Origin: JADCRZ01 sp037718865
GTDB taxonomy: Bacteria; Bacteroidota; Bacteroidia; Chitinophagales; Chitinophagaceae
DNA length: 64,000 nt
Assembly (NCBI GenBank): GCA_037718865.1
Contig: JBBJMP010000001.1
Location: 620,001-684,000, forward strand
Direction: 5' to 3'
A model generated the notes under the pieces. It was given only the letters and a program-made list of their open reading frames with translations, was not told where the DNA came from and did not search any database. Position 1 is the first letter of the stretch, and each line of letters starts with the position of its first letter. This document shows, piece after piece, positions 11,201 to 18,424 of the stretch. The position numbers and the translations under genes were made by a program.

Positions 11201-11476
11201 GGTAGCGTTATCTGCTACCCGTAAAGAGAAATCTCCGTTTTTATTGGTGGATGTGCCCGTACTACTTCCCTTTACGCTTACGGAAACACCTGCAAGGCCT
11301 TCGCCAGACGGTGAGGTGACTCTGCCACTTATGGTAGTATCAGCAAAATAAGTATTATTACCTCCTGAGGCCTGGATACCGTCTCCGGGCAGGAAAAAAA
11401 GAACCAGTAATAGAAAAGAGAGTGGACCTAAGAGTAGAAAGCTTTTCCGGATAGAGGTAAAAGTTTTTTTTTTCAT
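8285..11476 (-). CDS. SusC/RagA-family TonB-dependent outer-membrane transporter
   Basis: The 1063-residue protein has a signal peptide, then an N-terminal carboxypeptidase-regulatory-like beta-sandwich (ISGRVTSPSGEGLAGVSV, about residues 48-120). A TonB-box region (VVIGYGT), a plug domain with SLQGKVAGLSVV and IRIRGTTS, and a 22-strand barrel ending in VGLNLTF follow. It imports oligosaccharides with energy from TonB. It is the first gene of the locus, and the 220 bases up to the tRNA hold its promoter. No anti-sigma, HTCS or SusR regulator lies next to it in this window. The GH144 gene downstream suggests a beta-glucan-type substrate, which is inference. Confidence 0.95.
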   Translation of the reverse strand: MKKKTFTSIRKSFLLLGPLSFLLLVLFFLPGDGIQASGGNNTYFADTTISGRVTSPSGEGLAGVSVSVKGSSTGTSTNKNGDFSLRVADNATLVFSSVGFESQELSVAGQSSFNIALTTASAALEQVVVIGYGTANKRDLTGSIAKVSGKEIADKPNTNPLASLQGKVAGLSVVNSGTPGKAPDIRIRGTTSIGQVQPLYVVDGIFNDNIDYINPNDIESIEVLKDPSSLAIFGVKGATGVIAITTKKAKLGQVVVNFNTSYGFKKLVDKIKLANADEFKTLFAEERANNGNTAPFDYAGLDANTDWIDAVTRTGKFTNNNLSISGSTEKNRFNLGLGYIYDEGIIRHEQLKKWLFSLGDEFKINKAIKIGVNLNASRQNNPYDATSILDDARKVIPQVSSGTKNFKVKNPYGPDTVNMDIYSGLDVGLQSSGVVNPLLRLENEWDKTKNIEYRTVGSAFGEIAFLKNFTFRSTVYADISTINKRQYVPLYYAYNPKNNTPYLNSQSTRVQEDDQTYRKFQQDHVLNFKRNFGDHSVTATTGFTTYYFSNFNRTGKSSQATGLTALPIPNDPRFWYITNGFQDPATTSSSSSQSEYSTVSYLARVLYNYKGKYYLNGSFRDDASSRLPEANRHQKFWAVGAAWELTKENFMDGQQIFDFLKLKGSIGVLGNQTASRLDGTPLNYPFYPNLNTGSNAVFGTYVYTAADPEYIPNTDLKWETVSAQEVGIEFNAFQNRLHVEANYFSKTTKDLMTFVDRSALGLKNKLVNGGSLKNWGEEISASWNQKFAYDLALNIGGNITFLKNEVLSLSADLPTGILSRTFQNNGSAESRTVPGNPIGSFYGYVVEGIYQSAAEIASSPNASSIGAYRPGDFKFKDISGPEAKGPDGKITADDRTVIGNPTPKFTYGGSVNLTYKGLNLGIDVIGVHGNQVFRTWGSLESPFQRVNYAGDKINRWHGPGTSNWVPIISQADRFNYNGSTYNIEDGSYFRLRNIQLGYNFGNDLISGAGIRALRVFVNVQNAKTWKNNYGYTPEFTGDATAFGYDNAGGAIPMVSTVGLNLTF

Positions 11477-11630
11477 ATTATGGCATTTATTGATATTCTT
11501 TCAATCGGGATAAGTAAAACAAGGATGATACAATCGCTGACAACTCTATTCGTAAGCCAACAATTAGGTCAGTTTCGCTGCATGCAAACCAAGTATATCT
11601 GTAAACCAATAGAATTTATATGAAGAAAAT

Positions 11631-11638
11631 CAAATTTA
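11631..11638 (-). promoter_or_regulatory. Candidate -7 element for susC
   Basis: On the minus strand this reads TAAATTTG, matching the Bacteroidota -7 consensus TAnnTTTG. It would give a leader of about 150 bases before the SusC ATG. No clear -33 TTTG lies at the right distance, so the call is weak. Confidence 0.3.
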
Positions 11639-11660
11639 ATGAACTTACTGCTATTTTTTC

Positions 11661-11668
11661 TATTTTTG
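11661..11668 (+). promoter_or_regulatory. -7 element upstream of tRNA
   Basis: TATTTTTG matches TAnnTTTG and ends 28 bases before the mature tRNA 5' end. It is back to back with the candidate susC promoter. No good -33 element was seen. Confidence 0.45.
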
Positions 11669-11696
11669 CGATCCATCAAGAGCTTCCAAGCACTGT

Positions 11697-11770
11697 GGGC
11701 CTATAGCTCAGCTGGTTAGAGCACCTGACTCATAATCAGGTGGTCCCTGGTTCGAGCCCAGGTGGGCCCA
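11697..11770 (+). tRNA. tRNA with CAT anticodon (elongator Met or Ile2)
   Basis: The full cloverleaf is visible: acceptor arms GGGCCTA / TGGGCCC, the D-arm containing AGCTCAGCTGGTTAGAGC, anticodon stem CCTGA / TCAGG with loop CTCATAA (anticodon CAT), T-arm CCTGG-TTCGAGC-CCAGG, and discriminator A. CCA is not encoded. The first base pair is G-C, so it is not the initiator. The GACTCATAATC anticodon region resembles Ile2 (lysidine-modified) tRNAs as well as elongator Met, and I cannot separate the two by eye. Confidence 0.93.
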
Positions 11771-11781
11771 CGTAGTACAGC

Positions 11782-11816
11782 AAAGGGTTTCAAGAGATTG
11801 AGACCTTTTACTTTTT
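11782..11816 (+). terminator. tRNA terminator with GNRA-loop hairpin
   Basis: A 12-bp stem (AAAGGGTTTCAA / TTGAGACCTTTT, allowing G-U pairs) closed by a GAGA tetraloop is followed by a T-rich tail. It starts 11 bases after the tRNA. The same hairpin core follows tRNA-Asn at 50098. Confidence 0.8.
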
Positions 11817-11820
11817 AGGC

Positions 11821-11842
11821 TCCGCGACACATCCGCGACACA
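11821..11842 (+). repeat. Two tandem 11-bp repeats after the tRNA terminator
   Basis: TCCGCGACACA occurs twice in perfect tandem and is followed by AAT. The equivalent place after tRNA-Asn (50135-50156) holds two diverged 11-bp units of the same type, also followed by AAT. The arrangement resembles recombinase arm-binding repeats next to a tRNA attachment site, which is inference. Confidence 0.6.
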
Positions 11843-11854
11843 AATAGGGTGGTT

Positions 11855-12243
11855 TTAACTGACAGCCTGATCCATAAATGATAAAAAGGGACAGATGAAT
11901 ATATCATTCAGCTGCAGTCCATACACGTACCCCAAAAGATCATCCTTGTTGGAAGAAACCGGGTGATAAAGCTGAGACCAGAACTTTTCAAACAACTCCT
12001 TAATATCAGTCAACCTGGATAATTGAAATTGTACCTGTTCCCTTGAAAGATTTAATATATCAGTAATCGCAAGTTCTTTTAACTCCTTCAGCTCGTTTTT
12101 GAACGATGGGTTGAGAAAGGGGCTTTCATGGCTGATATCATAATAAGGGGTTTTCTGTTCCTGGCTAGCCCTCCCATTTTCCCTTGCCTTACCTGGATAT
12201 CCAGTGTTTGAAGCTTTATGAGAAAATCTTTGAAATGCTTCAT
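11855..12243 (-). pseudogene. Frameshifted unknown gene at island left end
   Basis: On the minus strand an ATG at 12243 begins MKHFKDFLIKLQTLDIQ, a normal-looking start, but that frame soon closes. A different frame stays open from about 12195 to the stop at 11855 and reads through segments such as SFKNELKELKELAITDIL and DDLLGYVYGLQLNDIF. A single frameshift near 12190 would join them into a protein of about 129 residues. I do not recognise the family. It lies between the tRNA and the insertion element and points away from the plus-strand mobile-element genes, so it is probably an old part of the integrated element. Confidence 0.4.
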
Positions 12244-12320
12244 AACAAGCTTAATTTAAGTTAATAGGGTTATCCAGATAGAGCGCAAAGCGAAGATAAG
12301 AAATAGACCTTAGCTAATAA

Positions 12321-12342
12321 ATTTAGTATATTTGTACTAAAT
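12321..12342 (+). promoter_or_regulatory. Transposase promoter inside a perfect palindrome
   Basis: Arms ATTTAGTA and TACTAAAT (8 bp, perfect) enclose TATTTG. The -7 element TATATTTG (12327-12334) lies within the palindrome, so a protein bound there would block the promoter. The ATG at 12351 would then have a leader of only about ten bases. Confidence 0.5.
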
Positions 12343-12350
12343 ATTTGAGT

Positions 12351-13238
12351 ATGTTTCAGGGAATCACCATTAGTGAGTTTAATAAGTTCTTTACAAGTGA
12401 AGATGATTGCAGGCAGTATCTGTTTGATTTAAAATGGAATGACGGTTATCGATGCCGCAATTGCAATGGGAAGAAAAGCTGCAAAGGCAAGACTCGGTTT
12501 CATTTGCGATGTACACAGTGCGGGTATGATGAATCTGTCACAGCACACACATTGTTTCACAAGATGAAGATCCCGCTGCTGAAGGCTTTTGGGATTAACT
12601 TTCGGATCTCTGTGCGCAAAAAAGGAATGTCAACCATAGAATTGGCTAATGAATACGGCATCAATCAAAAATCTTCCTGGTTGTTTAAACGAAAGGCACA
12701 GGAGGCAATGGCAAGCAGCGGCAAACATCTTCTTAGTGGTCATGTAGAAGTGGATGAATTGATGATTGGGGGAGTAGATGAGGGCGAACGCGGAAGAAGC
12801 AAGGGAGATAAGAAGCTGGTAGTGATGGCAGTTGAAAAAGTACAAGGAGATAAAATAGGACGAGCCTATGCACAAACGATTGAAGATGCCAGTGCAGAAA
12901 GCTTTAAGCCTTTCTTCGAGAAATATATTGACAAAGATAACACCCAGATTAAGACGGATCAATGGAGGGGTTACTGGCCACTGGAAAGTGAATTTGAAAT
13001 CAAGCAAAAGCCCTCAAGTAAAGGGAAAAACTTTATGGGATTGCATTATTTAATCATGAATTTGAAAGGATGGCTAAGAGGTATACATCATAAGTGTTCA
13101 GAAAGATTCATGAACGGATATTTAGATGAATTCTTCTTCAGATTTAACCGGAGAAACTTTCTACCAACCATCTGGCACAAGCTGATTGAGAGAATGATGC
13201 AACATGAACCCTACGCCTATAAAGCAAATGCGACTTAA
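12351..13238 (+). CDS. IS1595-family transposase (ISXO2-like DDE)
   Basis: The protein of about 295 residues has an N-terminal zinc ribbon (CRNC ... CTQC), a helix-turn-helix-like segment (STIELANEYGINQKSSW), and an ISXO2-type DDE domain starting at GHVEVDELMIGG, with a second acidic residue in IKTDQWRGY and a conserved Asn/Glu region near the C-terminus. It cuts and pastes the element that carries it. I prefer ATG at 12351 to the TTG six bases upstream because the promoter lies so close. The frame is intact. Confidence 0.92.
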   Translation: MFQGITISEFNKFFTSEDDCRQYLFDLKWNDGYRCRNCNGKKSCKGKTRFHLRCTQCGYDESVTAHTLFHKMKIPLLKAFGINFRISVRKKGMSTIELANEYGINQKSSWLFKRKAQEAMASSGKHLLSGHVEVDELMIGGVDEGERGRSKGDKKLVVMAVEKVQGDKIGRAYAQTIEDASAESFKPFFEKYIDKDNTQIKTDQWRGYWPLESEFEIKQKPSSKGKNFMGLHYLIMNLKGWLRGIHHKCSERFMNGYLDEFFFRFNRRNFLPTIWHKLIERMMQHEPYAYKANAT

Positions 13239-13271
13239 ATGGATAACCCTATAAGTTAATTTTCTTTTAAC

Positions 13272-13724
13272 GTGACCAACGAACCTGAAAGCGCTGTCTT
13301 GCAGCCTGTTAAAATCAAAACAGTTCCAACCTTCAAAGAGGGAATACCCAATGAATTCTTCAATCTAATTAAAGAATACTTTGCACACAGTGATAGGGAA
13401 AGACTTTTGGAACTGCTGAATTCTTCCAGTTCTGCGGGAGAACCGCTCGTTTTCAATGGTGCAGGTAACCAGCTGGCCGACGCCTTTAAACAGTTATTCG
13501 ATTCTAATCTCATTGTTGGTTGTAATAAAGCAGAGCTTGAAAAATGGATCTTACAGAATTTTAAATACTGCGATAAAGGCGTTAGTAAAAATTACACGGA
13601 AAAATATTTGCAGGATATTATTTCTTCCAACACGAAAGCCTGCCGGTCACCCCTTTTTGATGTTCGGAAAGCACCGGGTGGCCAGTTTTATTTATCTCTC
13701 CTTTCAAGAAACAATAGAAAATAG
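13272..13724 (+). CDS. Hypothetical mobile-element protein, 150 residues
   Basis: The product begins with GTG 12 bases after the right target duplication of the insertion element; an in-frame TAA lies just upstream. It is hydrophilic and mostly helical by composition, with segments IPNEFFNLIKEYFAHSDRERLL and KNYTEKYLQDIIS. No catalytic motif or domain is recognised. It precedes a frameshifted HTH gene and a primase-helicase, which is the usual position of small accessory or regulatory genes in Bacteroidota integrative elements. Its function is unknown. Confidence 0.6.
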   Translation: MTNEPESAVLQPVKIKTVPTFKEGIPNEFFNLIKEYFAHSDRERLLELLNSSSSAGEPLVFNGAGNQLADAFKQLFDSNLIVGCNKAELEKWILQNFKYCDKGVSKNYTEKYLQDIISSNTKACRSPLFDVRKAPGGQFYLSLLSRNNRK

Positions 13725-13819
13725 CAAAAGATAACAGGGGTATCATTGGGGTTGAAGGGGTAAACTCTTGTAACCCTGCAAACCAGTGAGTAGCATTGCA
13801 GCATAAACAAAATGCTGTT

Positions 13820-14162
13820 ATGGAATCTATTACATTTGACCAATTACTACAGGCGGTTAGCCAATTACAAGAGAAGCTTAATAATATTGAGCAGTTACTT
13901 TTACAAGGAGGCCATATTCAACCTGAAACAGATGATCGGCTAACAATTTTCTCAGGCTGCACAGTTTCTCAACCTTTCCATTCCTACCATTTATGGTAAA
14001 GTTAGTCGCAAAGAGATACCGGTAAATAAGCAGGGCAAGCGCTTATATTTCTATAAATCAGAATTGGCTGGCTGGATTAAAACTGGCCGTAAAAAGACAA
14101 TAGCTGAGTTAACGCTTGAGGTAGAACAATCATTTATTACTAAAAGGAGAACTCATCCATAA
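13820..14162 (+). pseudogene. Excisionase-type helix-turn-helix protein, frameshifted
   Basis: The first frame from ATG at 13820 encodes a coiled N-terminus (LQEKLNNIEQLLLQGG) up to DDRLTIF. After a shift near 13948 another frame continues QAAQFLNLSIPTIYGKVSRK, a MerR/excisionase-type HTH, then GKRLYFYKSELAGWI and a basic tail ending at 14162. The shift hits the start of the recognition domain, so no functional protein is made unless the base is a sequencing error. The family (HTH_17) often acts as directionality factor or regulator in integrative elements. Confidence 0.8.
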
Positions 14163-14183
14163 TCAATCCAAATCTATGTCAAC

Positions 14184-15411
14184 ATGTCAACAATCGATTA
14201 TCCCTTGAATAATCCTTTCAGTTATATCCGGGTGCAAACGAATTATTATAAGAAATGCCGGCAACCAACAATAAACGGCGATTTCATAGAAGTGTGGGTA
14301 CCCTGGTCGATGGAAATGCTGAAACAGGATTTATCAAAAAGCTATTTAAAAAAAAATCCAGAAGTTTGATGGTTTCGCGTGCGTACCGAGTCACCTGAAT
14401 TACCAGGAAACTGTAGGTAACTTCTATAATCTTTATCAACCCCTGGAATGGAAGCCAGAGCCTGGGAGCTGCGGCACGATACTGCAATTTCTGCGACACA
14501 TTTTTGCTGAGCAATATGAGCTTGGTTTGGACTACCTGACCCTGCTTTTTACCAGCCCAACACAGAAATTGCCAGTACTCTGCCTGGTATCACAGGAGCG
14601 TAAAACTGGTAAAACGACTTTTCTGAATTTGCTAAAACTTATTTTTGGAAAGAACATGACATTTAATGGTAACAGTGACTTCCGGTCACAGTTTAATTCA
14701 GACTGGATGAATATGTTGCTTATCGCAGTAGATGAAGTGTTACTGGACAGGAGGGAGGATTCCGAAAAGATCAAAAATTTAAGTACCGCCCGTACATCCA
14801 AGTCCGAATCCAAGAACAAGGACCGTAAGGAAATTGAATTCTTTGGCAAGTTTGTTCTTTGCTCCAACAATGAAGAAAACTTTATAGTGATTGATTCTAC
14901 AGAAACGCGGTGCTGGATCAGGAAAATATCAACGCTGCAGCTCGAAAACATCCAATTGCTGCAGGGCATGAAAAAGGAAATACCTGCTTTTCTTTATTAC
15001 CTGTTGCAAAGACCTTTAACTGTACCAACCGGCTCAACCCGGATGTGGTTCTCGGAAAAGCAACTTCGCACGGATGCATTGGTGCGTGTGATCAGGAGCA
15101 ATCGCAACAAGGTAGAAACAGAAATGCTGTTACTTTTCAAAGAAATCTTTGATACGACAGAGTCTAAAGAATTGCATTTTGCTAATAAGGATCTTCTTGA
15201 ATTACTAAAGAAAACAGTACCAAGGCCTTCCAGGCAGCATATCTCTACAGTGCTTCAACAAGAGTGGAAATTAGAACCGGTGAATAATAGTTTGACCTAC
15301 CAGACCTATATCTATAATACGGCGAATGAACTGGTACCGGCCCATTATACGGGACGCTATTACACAATATATCGTGATTGGATTAATCAAAAGTTTGATG
15401 AGACCGGGTAA
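14184..15411 (+). pseudogene. Primase-helicase family protein (D5/DUF5906-like), frameshifted at A9
   Basis: The N-terminal frame (MSTIDYPLNNPF ... SYLKKNPEV) stops at 14369. The next frame, continuous from the A9 run at 14348-14356 to 15411, carries the rest. It includes QERKTGKTTFLNLLKLIFG (Walker A, GKT), LLIAVDEVLLD (Walker B), FGKFVLCSNNEENFI (sensor-like Asn) and a C-terminal domain. This matches superfamily-3-like replicative helicases of plasmids and phages. Removing or adding one A would restore one reading frame of about 408 codons. It may be truly broken, rescued by slippage at the A run, or a sequence error. It indicates that the island once replicated or transferred. Confidence 0.75.
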
Positions 15412-15413
15412 GA

Positions 15414-15734
15414 ATTGGCTGAAAGGTCCTCGGGCAAAAAATCAGGACAGCCCGTAAAGAAAAGGGAGTAGATCAGGAAAGCTTCGCAAAGTGTGTAAAT
15501 CTTACCCGGACATCAATCATTAATATTGAAAAAGGAAGGCAGCGCCCTTCGGTACATCAAATTTGGCAAATGGCCCAGTATTTGAATATTTTTATAATGG
15601 ACCTTATCCCACCTTTGGATCTTAGTGCACAACTTGATGATTGGTCAAAAAAAGTCAAAAACAACTCACACATCAACGATGCCGATTCTGAGAAATACAT
15701 TCTTAGTTTCATTTCCGCTACCCGTACTAGTTAA
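15414..15734 (+). pseudogene. XRE-family HTH regulator, 5' end damaged
   Basis: The open frame from about 15429 to TAA at 15734 reads a complete HTH_3 domain (ARKEKGVDQESFAKCVNLTR, then SIINIEKGRQRPSVHQIWQM) and a helical tail. No ATG, GTG or TTG begins it and a TGA precedes it. A one-base shift near 15430 would join it to ELAERS upstream, so the normal start was probably lost. It precedes the ImmA-type protease by 23 bases, the usual regulator-protease pairing. If translated from an unusual start it could still be active. Confidence 0.65.
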
Positions 15735-15757
15735 TTAATTTTTGACATATAAACATT

Positions 15758-16267
15758 ATGGAGATCGCCCAAGAAGTTAATAAGTTATTATTGAATCATC
15801 AAACTTTGCCTATACCCGTGGACAATGTGGTTGCTGATTGCGGTTTAAAAATGATATCCTATGATCTTGGTGATAATATAAGTGGGGTATTAATCATAGA
15901 GAACGGACAGGCTACAATCGGTTTTAATAAAAATGAAAGCCGTGTACGCAATCGCTTCTCAGTTGCGCATGAACTGGGACATTATATACTTCATAAAGAT
16001 GGCTCTGATCTTTTTGTGGACAAGCAGTTTAGAGTAATGTACCGTGGCACAAATACCGACGGCGTGAATTATACACACGAACGGGAAGCCAATGAATTTG
16101 CAGCATGTCTTTTAATGCCTGACAACCTGGTAAGAGAAGAAATAGCTTCTCTGGAACTTGATTATACAGATGAGGATATCATTAAAATACTAGCAAAAAA
16201 ATTCGACGTTAGCACAGTTGCAATGTCTATTCGTTTGTCAAATCTGGGCTTCTTCAAAGATCATTAA
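15758..16267 (+). CDS. ImmA/IrrE-family metallopeptidase
   Basis: The 169-residue product contains the zinc-protease motif HELGH (H71-E72-H75) and the following HEREANEFAACLLMP segment that supplies the third ligand. Such proteases cleave the XRE-type repressor encoded next to them and so switch on integrative elements or stress genes. Here the cognate XRE gene directly upstream has a damaged start. The gene ends about 600 bases before the four-gene operon, so the XRE/ImmA pair may have controlled it; that is inference. Confidence 0.88.
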   Translation: MEIAQEVNKLLLNHQTLPIPVDNVVADCGLKMISYDLGDNISGVLIIENGQATIGFNKNESRVRNRFSVAHELGHYILHKDGSDLFVDKQFRVMYRGTNTDGVNYTHEREANEFAACLLMPDNLVREEIASLELDYTDEDIIKILAKKFDVSTVAMSIRLSNLGFFKDH

Positions 16268-16467
16268 GGACCAATCAAAGATATTCCTTAAAATTTTAGC
16301 GGTACTGTTTATTCGTACTTGAATACTTGATGCCCATCCCATTCGTGTAATTTTTTGGGATATCATTAGTTCAATCAAATAAATCTTTTTGTTGATTCTC
16401 CGGAATCTCTCTTCTTTTGGTAATTCCGCTTTAATTTTCGTTCCACGCTTATAACAGTTATTAATTG

Positions 16468-16493
16468 TTCAATATTTGAATTTGTTCATGAAC
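16468..16493. promoter_or_regulatory. Two adjacent palindromes, candidate operators
   Basis: TTCAATATTTGAA (16468-16480, arms TTCAA/TTGAA) and GTTCATGAAC (16484-16493, perfect) sit side by side and share the half-site TTCA. A further ATGAAC follows at once. This looks like a dimer-binding operator array for a repressor such as the neighbouring XRE protein. Binding is not shown. Confidence 0.4.
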
Positions 16494-16752
16494 ATGAACG
16501 TCATATTTTTTTAACATGAAAGAGAATGAAATCATTGGGAATGGTGTCAACAATTTAAAAGCTTTAATTAAGTTAAAGATGGAATACATTCAGCCATGAA
16601 ACGCTGATGAACTAGTCGGCCAACTTTTATTGGCGGAAACAAACAAAAATTATTTGTGGACATGAGGCGTGAACTGCAACATACCAATGGCCGATCATCA
16701 TAATAAGAAAGATTTCCGTAAATTCAGTTTTTAACTACTCTAAAACTGCCTT

Positions 16753-16869
16753 ATGAACCTCATCCAATCAACCTTTCGCCTGCCAATCTTAAAGATGGCC
16801 CGCGGCTTAAAGCTACCCGTTTCGAAACCTGAAACCTGTCATATAACCTTCGAATTGATAAATTTATAA
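16753..16869 (+). CDS. Possible 38-residue leader peptide or remnant
   Basis: The small frame starts at ATG 16753, is basic in its middle part and ends one base before the ATG of the 517-residue protein. It could be translationally coupled to that gene or be chance. I recognise nothing in it. Confidence 0.25.
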   Translation: MNLIQSTFRLPILKMARGLKLPVSKPETCHITFELINL

Positions 16870-16870
16870 C

Positions 16871-18424
16871 ATGCAATATGGGGCATTTAACCGGCAGATT
16901 TTACATTTTTTCCTTGCGAGAGCAAATTCGGCCTTTTGCTCACTATCTATTGATAAAGAAGAAATAGAGGCAGTAATTGACGTTCATAAAATTCCTTCAT
17001 TTGCTGAATTAAGAAGTGATTGGAATAAACTACTAAGCCCGTATGATGACATACCTCAATACTTTGGTTTAATAGCCATTCAATGTTATGCCGCCTACAA
17101 TATGTCAAGTGATGCTGATAATGCAGGAGATGCCTATCAGGTACGGTTGAAAGGCTTATTAGGCCTATATGACAATAACGAGTTGCAGACACTTTTTCGC
17201 GGTAAATCAGGCGAATTCCCTGTTCAGGAGGAAATTTGGTTAGATGCGCAAGCGTTTCTCAAGCAAAATTTTGACCTGAATCTGGATCTGCCTCCGAGAA
17301 TTACTCATGCAGGCCGTTTTGTTCAATTTCCTAAATCTCAATCACTATTAATAACAGAAGAGCTGAGACGCTTTACTACTTTCTTCGCGCAGGAATTTCA
17401 AGTGAAGGAAATTATTCCCTTTACCTATTTCAGATCCCGACTTAATTTATCCCTGACTAATATTAATACTACTACCCGCGCGAAAGAATTATTAAATGAT
17501 CCATTAAAAGCAGAAAGATGCGCAAGGCAGGTTTTTAACTTCTTTAATTCATGGCAAGGCGAAATCTATGAAAATATTTCCAAACGAAATAAAAATAGCA
17601 AACACAGACAAACCGCGGCCCAACTTGAAAGTGCGACTTCGCTCATATTGACTTTTAACAATGATAAACCGGAGCTTTACCTGATCGAAAAGGAATCGAG
17701 GAAGCCAATACTGCTGGAATGGAGCACTGTTTTCTCCATCCCAAAATATAAGACATTTTACTCGGGAATTTATTTTTTTACACAGCTGGATACTTATTGT
17801 GATGACTACGAAGATTCCCGGTTTCTATACCCGAGTTTAACCAACTATATTCTTGTTAATAAAAATGTCAAAAGGCGGGAATGTGAGTATCTGGAAAAGA
17901 TATCTGATAATAAAATAGAAATCAGCGGCCCGGTAGCGCTATATAAGGTCAGTATAAACTGTCCGGATCGCGGCTCACCATTGGCCGAATATATGCTACC
18001 AGAATGTCCTGCCACATTGTTTGGGGGACTGAAATTCGGAAGGGGTAACATTTTTATTAAGGGGTTCGGACCGGCTATCTGCTGTGCAAGCCCCTGTGCT
18101 GTGTTACATGAAAACCGGAAATGCGAGTACGACAGAGAAATCAGCAGCACGGGAAAATACAAAGTGCGGGTTGATAATTACAAGGACATTGAGTTCGAAA
18201 TTATTGAGTTTGCTTACTATAATGATGTTGTATTATCTAGAAAGGGAGGTTGGAAACTCAGCAACTATTCGTTTCATGCCGATTTTGACATCGAAGGTTG
18301 TGGTTTAAAAGAGTTACCCGGTCCAGAAAGCATTGATGTCAGAGATTGGATAGGCGTTAATCTTGGAATTAAATACAAGGGTACTAATATCCTGCTAAGC
18401 GCAATTTCAAATAACAGAAAATGA
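16871..18424 (+). CDS. Unknown 517-residue protein, first gene of four-gene operon
   Basis: I do not recognise this family. The protein is soluble (no signal or membrane segment). The N-terminal 200 residues look helical (YFGLIAIQCYAAYNM and a LKGLLGLYDNNELQTLFRG segment). A middle section holds basic residues (SKRNKNSKHRQTA). The C-terminal half is beta-rich with several cysteines (AICCASPC, about residues 400-405) and ends in a beta-sandwich-like stretch. Its stop overlaps the start of the next gene by four bases (ATGA), so translation is coupled. Position in front of a pseudo-AAA protein and a DUF1998 helicase suggests a recognition or structural subunit of that system. That role is inference. 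Confidence 0.8.
   Translation: MQYGAFNRQILHFFLARANSAFCSLSIDKEEIEAVIDVHKIPSFAELRSDWNKLLSPYDDIPQYFGLIAIQCYAAYNMSSDADNAGDAYQVRLKGLLGLYDNNELQTLFRGKSGEFPVQEEIWLDAQAFLKQNFDLNLDLPPRITHAGRFVQFPKSQSLLITEELRRFTTFFAQEFQVKEIIPFTYFRSRLNLSLTNINTTTRAKELLNDPLKAERCARQVFNFFNSWQGEIYENISKRNKNSKHRQTAAQLESATSLILTFNNDKPELYLIEKESRKPILLEWSTVFSIPKYKTFYSGIYFFTQLDTYCDDYEDSRFLYPSLTNYILVNKNVKRRECEYLEKISDNKIEISGPVALYKVSINCPDRGSPLAEYMLPECPATLFGGLKFGRGNIFIKGFGPAICCASPCAVLHENRKCEYDREISSTGKYKVRVDNYKDIEFEIIEFAYYNDVVLSRKGGWKLSNYSFHADFDIEGCGLKELPGPESIDVRDWIGVNLGIKYKGTNILLSAISNNRK

Larger units (their letters stand above)
12257..13259. mobile_element. IS1595-family (ISXO2-type) insertion sequence with target duplication
   Basis: The element proper is 12265-13251 (987 bp). 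Its ends are inverted repeats beginning TAGGGTTATCCA on both sides, perfect over 12 bp and imperfect beyond. Both sides are flanked by the 8-bp duplication TAAGTTAA (12257-12264 and 13252-13259), the size expected for the IS1595 family. One intact transposase fills it. A perfect target duplication and an intact ORF suggest a recent insertion that could still be active. It landed in the gap between two divergent genes. Confidence 0.92.
16268..16870. other. AT-rich intergenic region before the four-gene operon
   Basis: This stretch of 603 bases has no convincing gene. It contains short broken reading frames (one from ATG 16516 of about 27 codons, one of 38 codons at 16753) and two palindromes (16468-16493). 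No clear TAnnTTTG promoter was found. It may be a decayed gene plus the operon's control region. Confidence 0.5.

Noticed and set aside
11697..11770. Initiator tRNA-fMet
   Set aside because: The first acceptor pair is G-C, whereas initiators have an unpaired first position, and the anticodon stem lacks the three G-C pairs.
14348..14356. Programmed frameshift at the A9 run
   Set aside because: The run is suitable for slippage, but the neighbouring genes are also frameshifted, so simple decay or sequence error is the simpler explanation.
15414..16267. XRE/ImmA as a toxin-antitoxin pair
   Set aside because: The protease has the HELGH site and ImmA context. This is the repressor-cleavage arrangement of integrative elements and not a toxin pair.
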